Positions 1-5,220 of a stretch of 35,009 bases of DNA are shown here, piece by piece. The translations under genes were made by a program, and so were the position numbers. Numbering within the stretch: position 1 is the first letter of the stretch; every line of letters starts with the position of its first letter. The notes below the pieces were generated by a model. The model saw nothing but the letters and a program-made list of their open reading frames with translations. It had not been told where the DNA came from and searched no databases. Source of the stretch: an uncultured Alistipes sp. (GTDB taxonomy: Bacteria; Bacteroidota; Bacteroidia; Bacteroidales; Rikenellaceae); contig CAAGGR010000018.1 in assembly GCA_900769445.1 (NCBI GenBank), positions 1 through 35,009 of the forward strand, given 5' to 3'.

Positions 1-1379
1 CCCGCCATAGACAATGCTGTACAAACCACGCCACCGATAACCAGAGCTGCAATCATACCCGACTCGCCCTCAAGACCTACAGATACAAGCACCAACGACG
101 ATAGGATAAGTGTCATAAGAGTCATACCCGACACAGGGTTTGAGCCTACGATAGCGATAGCGTTTGCAGCAACGGTAGTGAATAGGAATGCGATGACGAA
201 TACGATAGCCAACGCGACGATTGTCTGCACCCAGTTGTGAAGCACACCGAACTGGAAGAAGAAGAGCGTTGCTGCGAGTGCTGCGATGAGTATTGATAGG
301 ATTACCTTCATCGATATATCCTTCTGTGTACGTGGCTCGTCTGCCGCCGCCTTCTTACCGCTGAACTCGCTCACTGCAAGGCCCAAGGCGCTCTTGATGA
401 TGCCTGCCTGGCGCACGATGCCGATAAGACCTGCCATGGCGATACCGCCGATACCGATAGGGCGACCGATGTATGTATATAGGTTCTCAGGGGTAAAGAG
501 CAACGATGGATTTGCGAGGATGTTCTCGTTTGTGATGCCGAGCATTGCCACCATAGCACTTGCATCCACGGCACTCTCGAACGAGCCTACCAAAGGCACG
601 ATGAAGAACCATACAAGCGCCGAGCCTGCGGTGATGATAAGGGCATACTTAAGGCCGATGATGTAACCAAGACCGAGTACTGCTGCCGAGGTGTTAAGAC
701 CGAATGTGAGCTTCACCTTAGCTGCCAATGCCTGACCCCAGCCCCACATCTGCGTTGAGAGGGCCGACACCCACGCGCCGAATGTAGATACAACAAAATC
801 ATAGAGACCACCGATAAGACCTGCAGCCACGAGGATTTTAGCCTGTGAGCCACCCTTCTCGCCCGATACGAGGACCTCTGTTGTAGCTGTAGCCTCAGGG
901 AATGGGTACTTACCATGCATCTCCTTCACGAAGTACTTGCGGAAAGGGATAAGAAGTACGATGCCGAGGATACCACCGAGCAACGACGATAGGAATACCT
1001 GGTAGAACTGCGCATCGAGGCCGAGGATGTAGAGCGCAGGGAGGGTGAATATAGCACCCGCCACGATAACACCCGACGATGCACCGATAGACTGAATGAT
1101 GATATTCTGGCCGAGCATATTCTTCTTGCCGCGCATCTGACCGAGACCTACTGCGATGATGGCGATAGGAATCGCCGCCTCGAATACCTGACCTACCTTA
1201 AGGCCGAGGTATGCTGCGGCAGCCGAGAATAGCACCGCCATAAGAATACCGATGGTTACAGAGTAAGGAGTTACCTCCACAGGAGTCTCCTTTGCGCCCA
1301 TCACTGGGTTGTACTCCTCGCCCTGCTTAAGCTCGCGATATGCGTTCTCTGGGAGCGAAGTTTTAGGTGTTTGTTCCAT
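1..1379 (-). CDS. OPT-family oligopeptide transporter, N-terminal part (runs off the window)
   Basis: Reading the minus strand from the ATG at 1379 gives an uninterrupted frame of about 459 residues that reaches the window edge with no stop, so the C-terminus is missing. The start reads MEQTPKTSLPENAYRELKQG, and many hydrophobic segments follow (for example VTIGILMAVLFSAAAAYLGL). Glycine-rich membrane stretches and the phrase GLKVGQVFEAAIPIAII resemble the OPT family of oligopeptide/metal-chelate symporters, which usually run to about 650 residues. It should sit in the inner membrane; the substrate cannot be read from the sequence. It has its own Bacteroidetes-type promoter immediately upstream (1430-1460). 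The nearest gene behind it is the four-helix-bundle gene, separated by a hairpin repeat. Family call fairly secure, substrate unknown. Confidence 0.85.
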   Translation of the reverse strand, partial: MEQTPKTSLPENAYRELKQGEEYNPVMGAKETPVEVTPYSVTIGILMAVLFSAAAAYLGLKVGQVFEAAIPIAIIAVGLGQMRGKKNMLGQNIIIQSIGASSGVIVAGAIFTLPALYILGLDAQFYQVFLSSLLGGILGIVLLIPFRKYFVKEMHGKYPFPEATATTEVLVSGEKGGSQAKILVAAGLIGGLYDFVVSTFGAWVSALSTQMWGWGQALAAKVKLTFGLNTSAAVLGLGYIIGLKYALIITAGSALVWFFIVPLVGSFESAVDASAMVAMLGITNENILANPSLLFTPENLYTYIGRPIGIGGIAMAGLIGIVRQAGIIKSALGLAVSEFSGKKAAADEPRTQKDISMKVILSILIAALAATLFFFQFGVLHNWVQTIVALAIVFVIAFLFTTVAANAIAIVGSNPVSGMTLMTLILSSLVLVSVGLEGESGMIAALVIGGVVCTALSMA

Positions 1380-1429
1380 AGTTTTTATAGTTTTATTAAT
1401 TGTTATTTGTTACTATACGCATTACCTTG

Positions 1430-1460
1430 CAAAGATAATAAAAAAAGTAAAATTTTGCAA
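1430..1460 (-). promoter_or_regulatory. Bacteroidetes-type promoter of the OPT transporter gene
   Basis: On the minus strand TATCTTTG (1437-1430) matches the -7 consensus TAnnTTTG exactly. TTGC (1460-1457) lies 19 nt upstream as a -33 box. Transcription would start near 1423, leaving a leader of about 44 nt. The dispersed hairpin repeat copy A begins only 7 nt beyond the -33 box. Confidence 0.7.
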
Positions 1461-1466
1461 TAGGGC

Positions 1467-1582
1467 TTTGAGACAACAAAGACGAAAGAGACGAAAAAGA
1501 CAACAACGAAACTCGAGTATCACAATATAATTTCTATATGGTCGCTGCTGTCGCTGTTGTCTCTGCTGTCGCTGCTGTCTCT
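1467..1582 (+). repeat. Dispersed hairpin repeat, copy A (4 minisatellite units)
   Basis: The element begins TTTGAGACAACA with a purine-rich left arm (AGACGAAAGAGACG...), passes through a fixed core containing CTCGAGTATCACAATATAAT, and ends in 9-bp units of consensus GCTGTCTCT (four units, 1547-1582). The left-arm string GAGACAACAACGA is complementary to TCGCTGTTGTCTC in the right arm apart from one mismatch, so either strand can form a long hairpin. Copies B, C and D share this design. Confidence 0.85.
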
Positions 1583-1616
1583 AAAAAAACTAGAAGCCTC
1601 CCAATCGGGAAGCTTC
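1583..1616 (-). terminator. Rho-independent terminator of the four-helix-bundle gene
   Basis: On the minus strand GAAGCTTCCC and GGGAGGCTTC form a 10-position stem with one mismatch around a GATT loop (1616-1593). A U-rich tail corresponding to seven As at 1583-1589 follows. It lies 12 nt past the stop codon at 1629. Confidence 0.75.
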
Positions 1617-1628
1617 AAATATAATTAA

Positions 1629-2186
1629 TTATTTAGTTTTATTTCTTGTATTAAGTCTTATCTGAGTCATTCTTTCTCTAAAACCACCCTCTTTGGAGAA
1701 ATTTTCGCTTACTCGGTCTATATACTTTGTAATCAATGATAAAGCCTGACGAATAAGGACTATTGCCATATTTGCGACAACATCATCTGTTCGACTTTCA
1801 GCAAGACCTACAAAGTATTGAGAATCGCTATGTTCAACGCCCAACTTTGCCATCACCTTTACCTCAATGGAATCATCCTCCCACAATCTCATATTGCGCA
1901 CCCTCAAATAGTCCTTGTAGTCCTCCAACAACTCAAGTAGACTACCTCTGGCGACATTAAACAACTTCAAACCACTCTCCTTCGAGGTAGCCATATCCGC
2001 GTGTCCCTCTACAATATTCTGCTTACCCGAGCGCGCAGCTTGTATCATCTGGTCGTGAGTACGATCTTTGATGTCGATAAAGCGCTTGCAGAAGTGGAAT
2101 GTTAGGTCGTAGATAATGACTGCTTTTTGATAGCAAAAGAGCTTACTATAATTAGAATTCCAAATTATTTTATTGTTCGTCTGCAT
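1629..2186 (-). CDS. Four-helix bundle protein (bIVP/S23 and Avd-like superfamily)
   Basis: A 185-residue protein from the ATG at 2186. The frame can be extended to a TTG at 2228, but the promoter at 2203-2234 lies inside that extension, so the ATG is preferred. The middle holds the family signature: YQKAVIIYDLTF, then DQMIQAARSGKQNIVEG, then KLFNVARGSLLELLEDYKDYL. This pattern belongs to the four-helix-bundle proteins found in 23S rRNA intervening sequences, related in fold to the Avd accessory protein of diversity-generating retroelements. Such proteins bind nucleic acid, but the role of stand-alone members is not established. No rRNA and no reverse transcriptase lie in the window. The gene has its own promoter and terminator and sits between repeat copies A and B, so it looks like a self-contained cassette. 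Confidence 0.8.
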   Translation of the reverse strand: MQTNNKIIWNSNYSKLFCYQKAVIIYDLTFHFCKRFIDIKDRTHDQMIQAARSGKQNIVEGHADMATSKESGLKLFNVARGSLLELLEDYKDYLRVRNMRLWEDDSIEVKVMAKLGVEHSDSQYFVGLAESRTDDVVANMAIVLIRQALSLITKYIDRVSENFSKEGGFRERMTQIRLNTRNKTK

Positions 2187-2202
2187 TGCCCAATATTTTC
2201 CA

Positions 2203-2234
2203 CGAAGATAGCAATAATTGTCTATCAAGACAAA
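2203..2234 (-). promoter_or_regulatory. Probable promoter of the four-helix-bundle gene
   Basis: On the minus strand TTTG (2234-2231) is followed after 20 nt by TATCTTCG (2210-2203), one mismatch from TAnnTTTG. The implied start near 2196 is about 10 nt before the ATG at 2186, which supports that start codon over the upstream TTG. Confidence 0.55.
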
Positions 2235-2255
2235 TTTTGTGAATTAAATTTGATT

Positions 2256-2406
2256 TTTGAGACAACAAAGACGAAAGAGACAAAAGAGACAACAACGAAA
2301 TCGAGTATCACAATATAATTTCTATATGATCGCTGTTGTCGCTGTTGTCTCTGTTGTCGCTGCTGTCTCTGTTGTCGCTGCTGTCTCTGTTGTCGCTGCT
2401 GTCGCT
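2256..2406 (+). repeat. Dispersed hairpin repeat, copy B (8 minisatellite units)
   Basis: Same left arm and core as copy A. The right arm has eight 9-bp units at 2335-2406, alternating between GTTGTCGCT and GCTGTCTCT types. The sequence before it, TTGATT then TTTGAGACAACA, is shared with copy D and may mark the element's left edge. Copy C follows directly. Confidence 0.85.
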
Positions 2407-2612
2407 TTTGAGACAACAAAGACGAAAGAGACGGAAGAGACAACAACGAAACTCGAGTATCACAATATAATTTCTATATGGTCGCTGCTGTCGCTGTTGT
2501 CTCTGCTGTCCCTGCCGTCCCTGCTGTCTCTGCTGTCTCTGCTGTCCCTGCCGTCCCTGCTGTCTCTGCCGTCGCTGTCGTCTCTGCCGTCTCTGCTGTC
2601 TCTGCTGTCTCT
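2407..2612 (+). repeat. Dispersed hairpin repeat, copy C (14 minisatellite units)
   Basis: Starts at the base after copy B in the same orientation, so B and C form a tandem pair. The left arm and core match copy A closely. The right arm is the longest of the family: fourteen 9-bp units at 2487-2612, mixing GCTGTCTCT, GCTGTCCCT, GCCGTCCCT and GCCGTCTCT. Because the unit is a multiple of three, long low-complexity open frames (Arg/Gln-rich one way, Leu/Ser-rich the other) appear here; I do not consider them genes. Confidence 0.85.
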
Positions 2613-2616
2613 TTAT

Positions 2617-2648
2617 AAAAAATCCAGGGCGATCCGAAGACCGCCCTG
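2617..2648 (-). terminator. Second terminator of the fimbrillin-like gene, with UUCG tetraloop
   Basis: On the minus strand CAGGGCGGTC and GATCGCCCTG form a 10-bp stem (one G-U pair) closed by a TTCG loop with C-G closing pair, followed by ATTTTTTAT. It is downstream of another terminator (2653-2686), making a tandem pair. Confidence 0.8.
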
Positions 2649-2652
2649 AAAA

Positions 2653-2686
2653 GGAAAAATCAGAGCCTCCCGATTGGGAGGCTCTG
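2653..2686 (-). terminator. First terminator of the fimbrillin-like gene
   Basis: CAGAGCCTCCC and GGGAGGCTCTG form a perfect 11-bp stem (2661-2686) with a 4-nt loop; on the minus strand ATTTTTCC follows. It begins 39 nt past the stop codon at 2725. Its stem resembles the terminator at 1593-1616. Confidence 0.8.
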
Positions 2687-2724
2687 AATAGATATTTGGT
2701 CAAACGACCATTTTAGGCAATTTA

Positions 2725-4323
2725 TTACTTAAGCTTGCCAATGTAAACACAACGGTAATTTGCACCATTTGGACAATTACAACCACCGCTACCAATCAGT
2801 GTGATACAGTAAATATCACCCTCCTTCTGAACGTTGAAAGTTACCTTGTCATAGCTATCTGGATATAGCCACTTATCAGACGCATACTGAACACCACCAT
2901 TGTAAGTATCAACCACAAGATCATTTGAGCTATAGCCTGTGCAGGACGCTACTGCGGTATAATCACCAGCTGCGATCTCAGTTAGAGCTGGATTGAATCT
3001 AATCTGCCAACGCAAACCATCCTCAGTAACAACGTCGAGAGCATTCTCATTATTCATACCCTCATTTTGGTAGAACTTTGTGTATTTGAAGTCATAAGTA
3101 TATGTACCACCCTCTCCAGGGATAACGAACTCGACCTCTGTAGTGTCATCCTCATTACCGCCTTCGCCTGGCTCCTCCTCTACAGGTAGTCCAAAGTCCA
3201 CTATCTCGCCAACAAAAGTTGCAGTATACTTAGTATAGAAGTTGCTATAATCTGTTACTTTTAATGTTATGCTATAGACCTCATCAACAACCTCAACATC
3301 CATTGTATAATTAGTTGGAGTCACAACACCTGTCCAAGTTACAGAGTTAACATAACCCTCATCACTCCACGTTAGAGAAGAGGCATTCCAGTTACCCTCC
3401 TTAAGATAAGTCTTATCCTTAGTCTGAACCTGGTAAACGATTGTTGTCTCACCATCAGTGAATGTAATATCGTAACCTGTACCGTTAATCGCATTTGATG
3501 GAGCGCGAGTAGCTACAGCAGATGTCATGACAAGCTCCGTGCTACGCTTTTTCAAACCAGATACAGAGAATGTAGAAACTTTGCCACTCTTAAATGCCAA
3601 TTCCTCATAACCAAGACCTGTCACATTCTTTGTATAAGCATCACCTGTATTCTTCTCATAAGCAGTTACAACAAAACTATCTACAGTGTAAAATGTTTCA
3701 GTAGTAAACCAAAATACATTATCTACAACATTGTCAGCATAAAGCGTGTACACCTTTTCTTTTTGACCGTAATTTCCCTTAAACGAAAGCTCAACACGTT
3801 CGATAGCAATATCAAGATCCTTAATGGTCATCTTACCATATGCTCCAACATGGTGCATCTTTGCTGAAACAGTTCCATTGATAATCTCTGTAGCATCAGA
3901 CTTAAGAACATGAGCCTTTGGATCAACAGAGTTCTCGCGTGGAGTCTGGTAGCCAGGAATTACATACTGATCAAGACCATACCAAGCATCATCTGGAGAA
4001 CAAACAGTTACTGTAGTTCCTGAATAGTCACCAATATATGCGTACTCAAAGTTTCCCTCAGTATCAATATCTGTATAAGCAGAACCACCAACCGAGAAAT
4101 ATAGACGGATGTACTCACCACCATCCCACTCAGATACATAAGCATCGCCAGCCTCGTTCTTACCTACGAAACCTGAACGAGTATCGTCAGCGTCAATGGT
4201 AGCTACACCTGTGATAACGGTCTTCTTTGCTACCTCGTTAACCTCATTGTTGTCATTCTGACAAGCAGTGAATGCCATTGCAGCTACTGCAACAAGCATC
4301 AAATTCTTAAATAGATTTTTCAT
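2725..4323 (-). CDS. Fimbrillin-like surface lipoprotein
   Basis: A 532-residue protein with a lipoprotein signal peptide: MKNLFKNLM, a hydrophobic stretch, then lipobox FTAC with the lipidated Cys at residue 21. The mature N-terminus has the pattern typical of Bacteroidales fimbrillin-family proteins: DDTRSGF, SEWDGGEYIRLYF, later HHVGAYGKMTIKDLDI. The C-terminal half looks like extra beta-rich repeats and contains an acidic linker (VEEEPGEGGNEDD, near residues 380-395). It ends with a small cysteine cluster (CNCPNGANYRC) that is odd for this family. Expected location is the outer-membrane surface, as a pilus subunit or an adhesin-like lipoprotein. The start at 4323 lies 15 nt after the stop of the 44-residue ORF upstream, and both probably share the promoter near 4590. 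Family call is by pattern; no partner fimbrial genes are in view. Confidence 0.7.
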   Translation of the reverse strand: MKNLFKNLMLVAVAAMAFTACQNDNNEVNEVAKKTVITGVATIDADDTRSGFVGKNEAGDAYVSEWDGGEYIRLYFSVGGSAYTDIDTEGNFEYAYIGDYSGTTVTVCSPDDAWYGLDQYVIPGYQTPRENSVDPKAHVLKSDATEIINGTVSAKMHHVGAYGKMTIKDLDIAIERVELSFKGNYGQKEKVYTLYADNVVDNVFWFTTETFYTVDSFVVTAYEKNTGDAYTKNVTGLGYEELAFKSGKVSTFSVSGLKKRSTELVMTSAVATRAPSNAINGTGYDITFTDGETTIVYQVQTKDKTYLKEGNWNASSLTWSDEGYVNSVTWTGVVTPTNYTMDVEVVDEVYSITLKVTDYSNFYTKYTATFVGEIVDFGLPVEEEPGEGGNEDDTTEVEFVIPGEGGTYTYDFKYTKFYQNEGMNNENALDVVTEDGLRWQIRFNPALTEIAAGDYTAVASCTGYSSNDLVVDTYNGGVQYASDKWLYPDSYDKVTFNVQKEGDIYCITLIGSGGCNCPNGANYRCVYIGKLK

Positions 4324-4338
4324 AGTTGCAATAGTTTT

Positions 4339-4473
4339 TTAGAATGGACCATAAGTGTCCTCCTCAGCATCGTCGATGCCAGCAGAGAGCGAAAAGCCAG
4401 CCTCAACAACTGTTGAGATGACCTCAAACTCAGGAGCTACATACTCCTCAGTAAAGATTGTTTGCTTTTTCAT
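4339..4473 (-). CDS. Small acidic 44-residue protein upstream of the fimbrillin-like gene
   Basis: ATG at 4473, TAA at 4341-4339. The product starts MKKQTIFTEEYVAPEFEVI and ends DDAEEDTYGPF. It is acidic, has no cysteine or membrane segment, and carries a central GFSLSAG. It resembles the many short Bacteroidales ORFs of the form YxxPExExI...GFxLS found near surface-protein genes; that is an impression from memory and not a search result. It lies 15 nt ahead of the lipoprotein gene on the same strand and has the better placed promoter, so it is probably the first gene of that operon. Function unknown. It could instead act as a translated leader. Confidence 0.6.
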   Translation of the reverse strand: MKKQTIFTEEYVAPEFEVISTVVEAGFSLSAGIDDAEEDTYGPF

Positions 4474-4589
4474 TTTAAGTTAAAATTTAATGTTTAAGTT
4501 GTTTATAATTAATTAATTATTAAATTTATCACACTAAATTATCAGAGTAAACCGAGAATAATATCTACTCTACAACCATCTATTATGGC

Positions 4590-4620
4590 GCAAGATACAT
4601 CATTTTTAGCAAATTGCAAA
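4590..4620 (-). promoter_or_regulatory. Possible promoter of the small ORF / fimbrillin-like operon
   Basis: On the minus strand TTTG (4620-4617) is followed after 19 nt by TATCTTGC (4597-4590), a two-mismatch version of TAnnTTTG. The spacing is right but the -7 box is imperfect. The implied leader before the ATG at 4473 is about 110 nt. Confidence 0.4.
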
Positions 4621-4652
4621 ATAATTTCCATAAAAATTTTCGTTTGTTTTTT

Positions 4653-4700
4653 TCATCCGAGGAAAACGCCCTCCGACGAGTGGTCGTTTTCCTCGGATGA
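4653..4700. repeat. Perfect 16-bp inverted repeat with 16-nt spacer
   Basis: TCATCCGAGGAAAACG (4653-4668) is followed after 16 nt by its exact reverse complement (4685-4700). Neither strand has a good U-run after it (a T-run precedes it on the plus strand), so it is not a standard terminator. It lies upstream of the small ORF/lipoprotein promoter and beside repeat copy D. Confidence 0.8.
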
Positions 4701-4745
4701 ATGGATAGAAAAAGTGTGCTGAAAATTTTGGGCGGAAAATTGATT

Positions 4746-4876
4746 TTTGAGACAACAGGGACGAAAGAGACGAAAGCGACAACAACGAAACTCGAGTATC
4801 AATAATTCTCCCTGCTGTCTCTGTTATCCCTGCTCTCTCTGCTCTCTCTGTTGTCCCTGTTGTCTCTGTTCTCTCC
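4746..4876 (+). repeat. Dispersed hairpin repeat, copy D (about 7 minisatellite units, short core)
   Basis: Left arm as in the other copies (TTTGAGACAACAGGGACG...) up to CTCGAGTATC. The remainder of the core seen in A-C is replaced by a short AATAATTCTC. The right arm holds about seven 9-bp units (4814-4876) such as GCTGTCTCT, GCTCTCTCT and GTTGTCCCT. It is the most diverged of the four copies. Confidence 0.75.
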
Positions 4877-4904
4877 CTTAAAAACCCTTAAAAACCCTTA
4901 AAAA
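4875..4904. repeat. Three tandem copies of a 10-bp unit, CCCTTAAAAA-type
   Basis: Units of CCCTTAAAAA occupy 4875-4884, 4885-4894 and 4895-4904 (the last runs on into TCTC). They directly follow copy D and precede the valS promoter. Confidence 0.8.
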
Positions 4905-4914
4905 TCTCTACTAA

Positions 4915-4945
4915 TTGGAAAAATCAAGATTTTTCCCTATCTTTG
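4915..4945 (+). promoter_or_regulatory. valS promoter with an inverted repeat in its spacer
   Basis: TATCTTTG (4938-4945) is an exact -7 box; TTGG (4915-4918) is a weak -33 box at 19-nt spacing. GGAAAAATC (4917-4925) and GATTTTTCC (4928-4936) form a perfect 9-bp inverted repeat that fills the spacer, as an operator might. The implied start near 4952 leaves a leader of about 270 nt before valS. Confidence 0.65.
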
Positions 4946-4953
4946 CCCGATAT

Positions 4954-4968
4954 TGCGCATAATGCGCA
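4954..4968 (+). promoter_or_regulatory. 15-nt palindrome at the predicted valS transcription start
   Basis: TGCGCAT, a central A, then ATGCGCA is perfectly symmetrical and lies within the first bases of the predicted transcript. It could be a protein-binding site on DNA; a 5' stabilising hairpin is less likely because the loop would be tiny. Confidence 0.5.
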
Positions 4969-5018
4969 CGCGCACACGATTATATATTAAGACAAATAAT
5001 AACATAAAATACACAAAA

Positions 5019-5214
5019 GGTGGGTTCTACAAATTTGTTCGAGATGATTTTGAAGAGTATTTCGAGTAGATATTTCATCTCTTACGAAAGGCGCAATGCG
5101 AGCATTGTAACTGAGCAAAGATGAGATATATGTCGAAATAAATTCAAAAGCAGCCGAAACAGAACCTACCACAACAAAGAGATAATAATTATTTACAAAT
5201 TTATAGAACACACC
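5019..5214 (+). promoter_or_regulatory. Structured valS leader RNA with two competing outer helices
   Basis: A nested set of complementary segments is visible. P1: 5019-5028 with 5161-5170, 10 bp including one G-U. P2: 5048-5054 with 5143-5149, 7 bp. P3: 5058-5065 with 5133-5140, 8 bp. P4: 5070-5079 with 5120-5129, 10 bp including one G-U. P5: 5094-5098 with 5103-5107, 5 bp closed by a CGAG loop. The 5' arm of P1 can also pair, over 20 positions with only two mismatches, with 5195-5214 (ACAAATTTATAGAACACACC), which ends 6 nt before the valS ATG. That makes two mutually exclusive outer helices, one of which would cover the ribosome-binding region. No T-box sequence or known riboswitch class was recognised. 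A TIR-bounded mobile element is the alternative explanation. Confidence 0.6.
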
Positions 5215-5220
5215 TTTATT

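Noticed and set aside
1467..2406. Diversity-generating retroelement
   Set aside because: An Avd-like fold is present but there is no reverse transcriptase and no template/variable repeat pair with adenine-specific changes in the window.
1467..2612. CRISPR array
   Set aside because: Repeats are 9-bp units with no unique spacers, and there are no cas genes in the window.
2225..2703. Long open frames rich in Arg/Gln or Leu/Ser over the repeat copies
   Set aside because: They arise because the 9-bp minisatellite unit keeps frame; composition is pure repeat, and there is no promoter, conserved domain or sensible start.
4987..5211. 74-residue minus-strand ORF over the valS leader
   Set aside because: It lies antisense to a region whose structure is explained by RNA pairing. 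Its product would mirror the helices. It is probably a shadow of the structured element.
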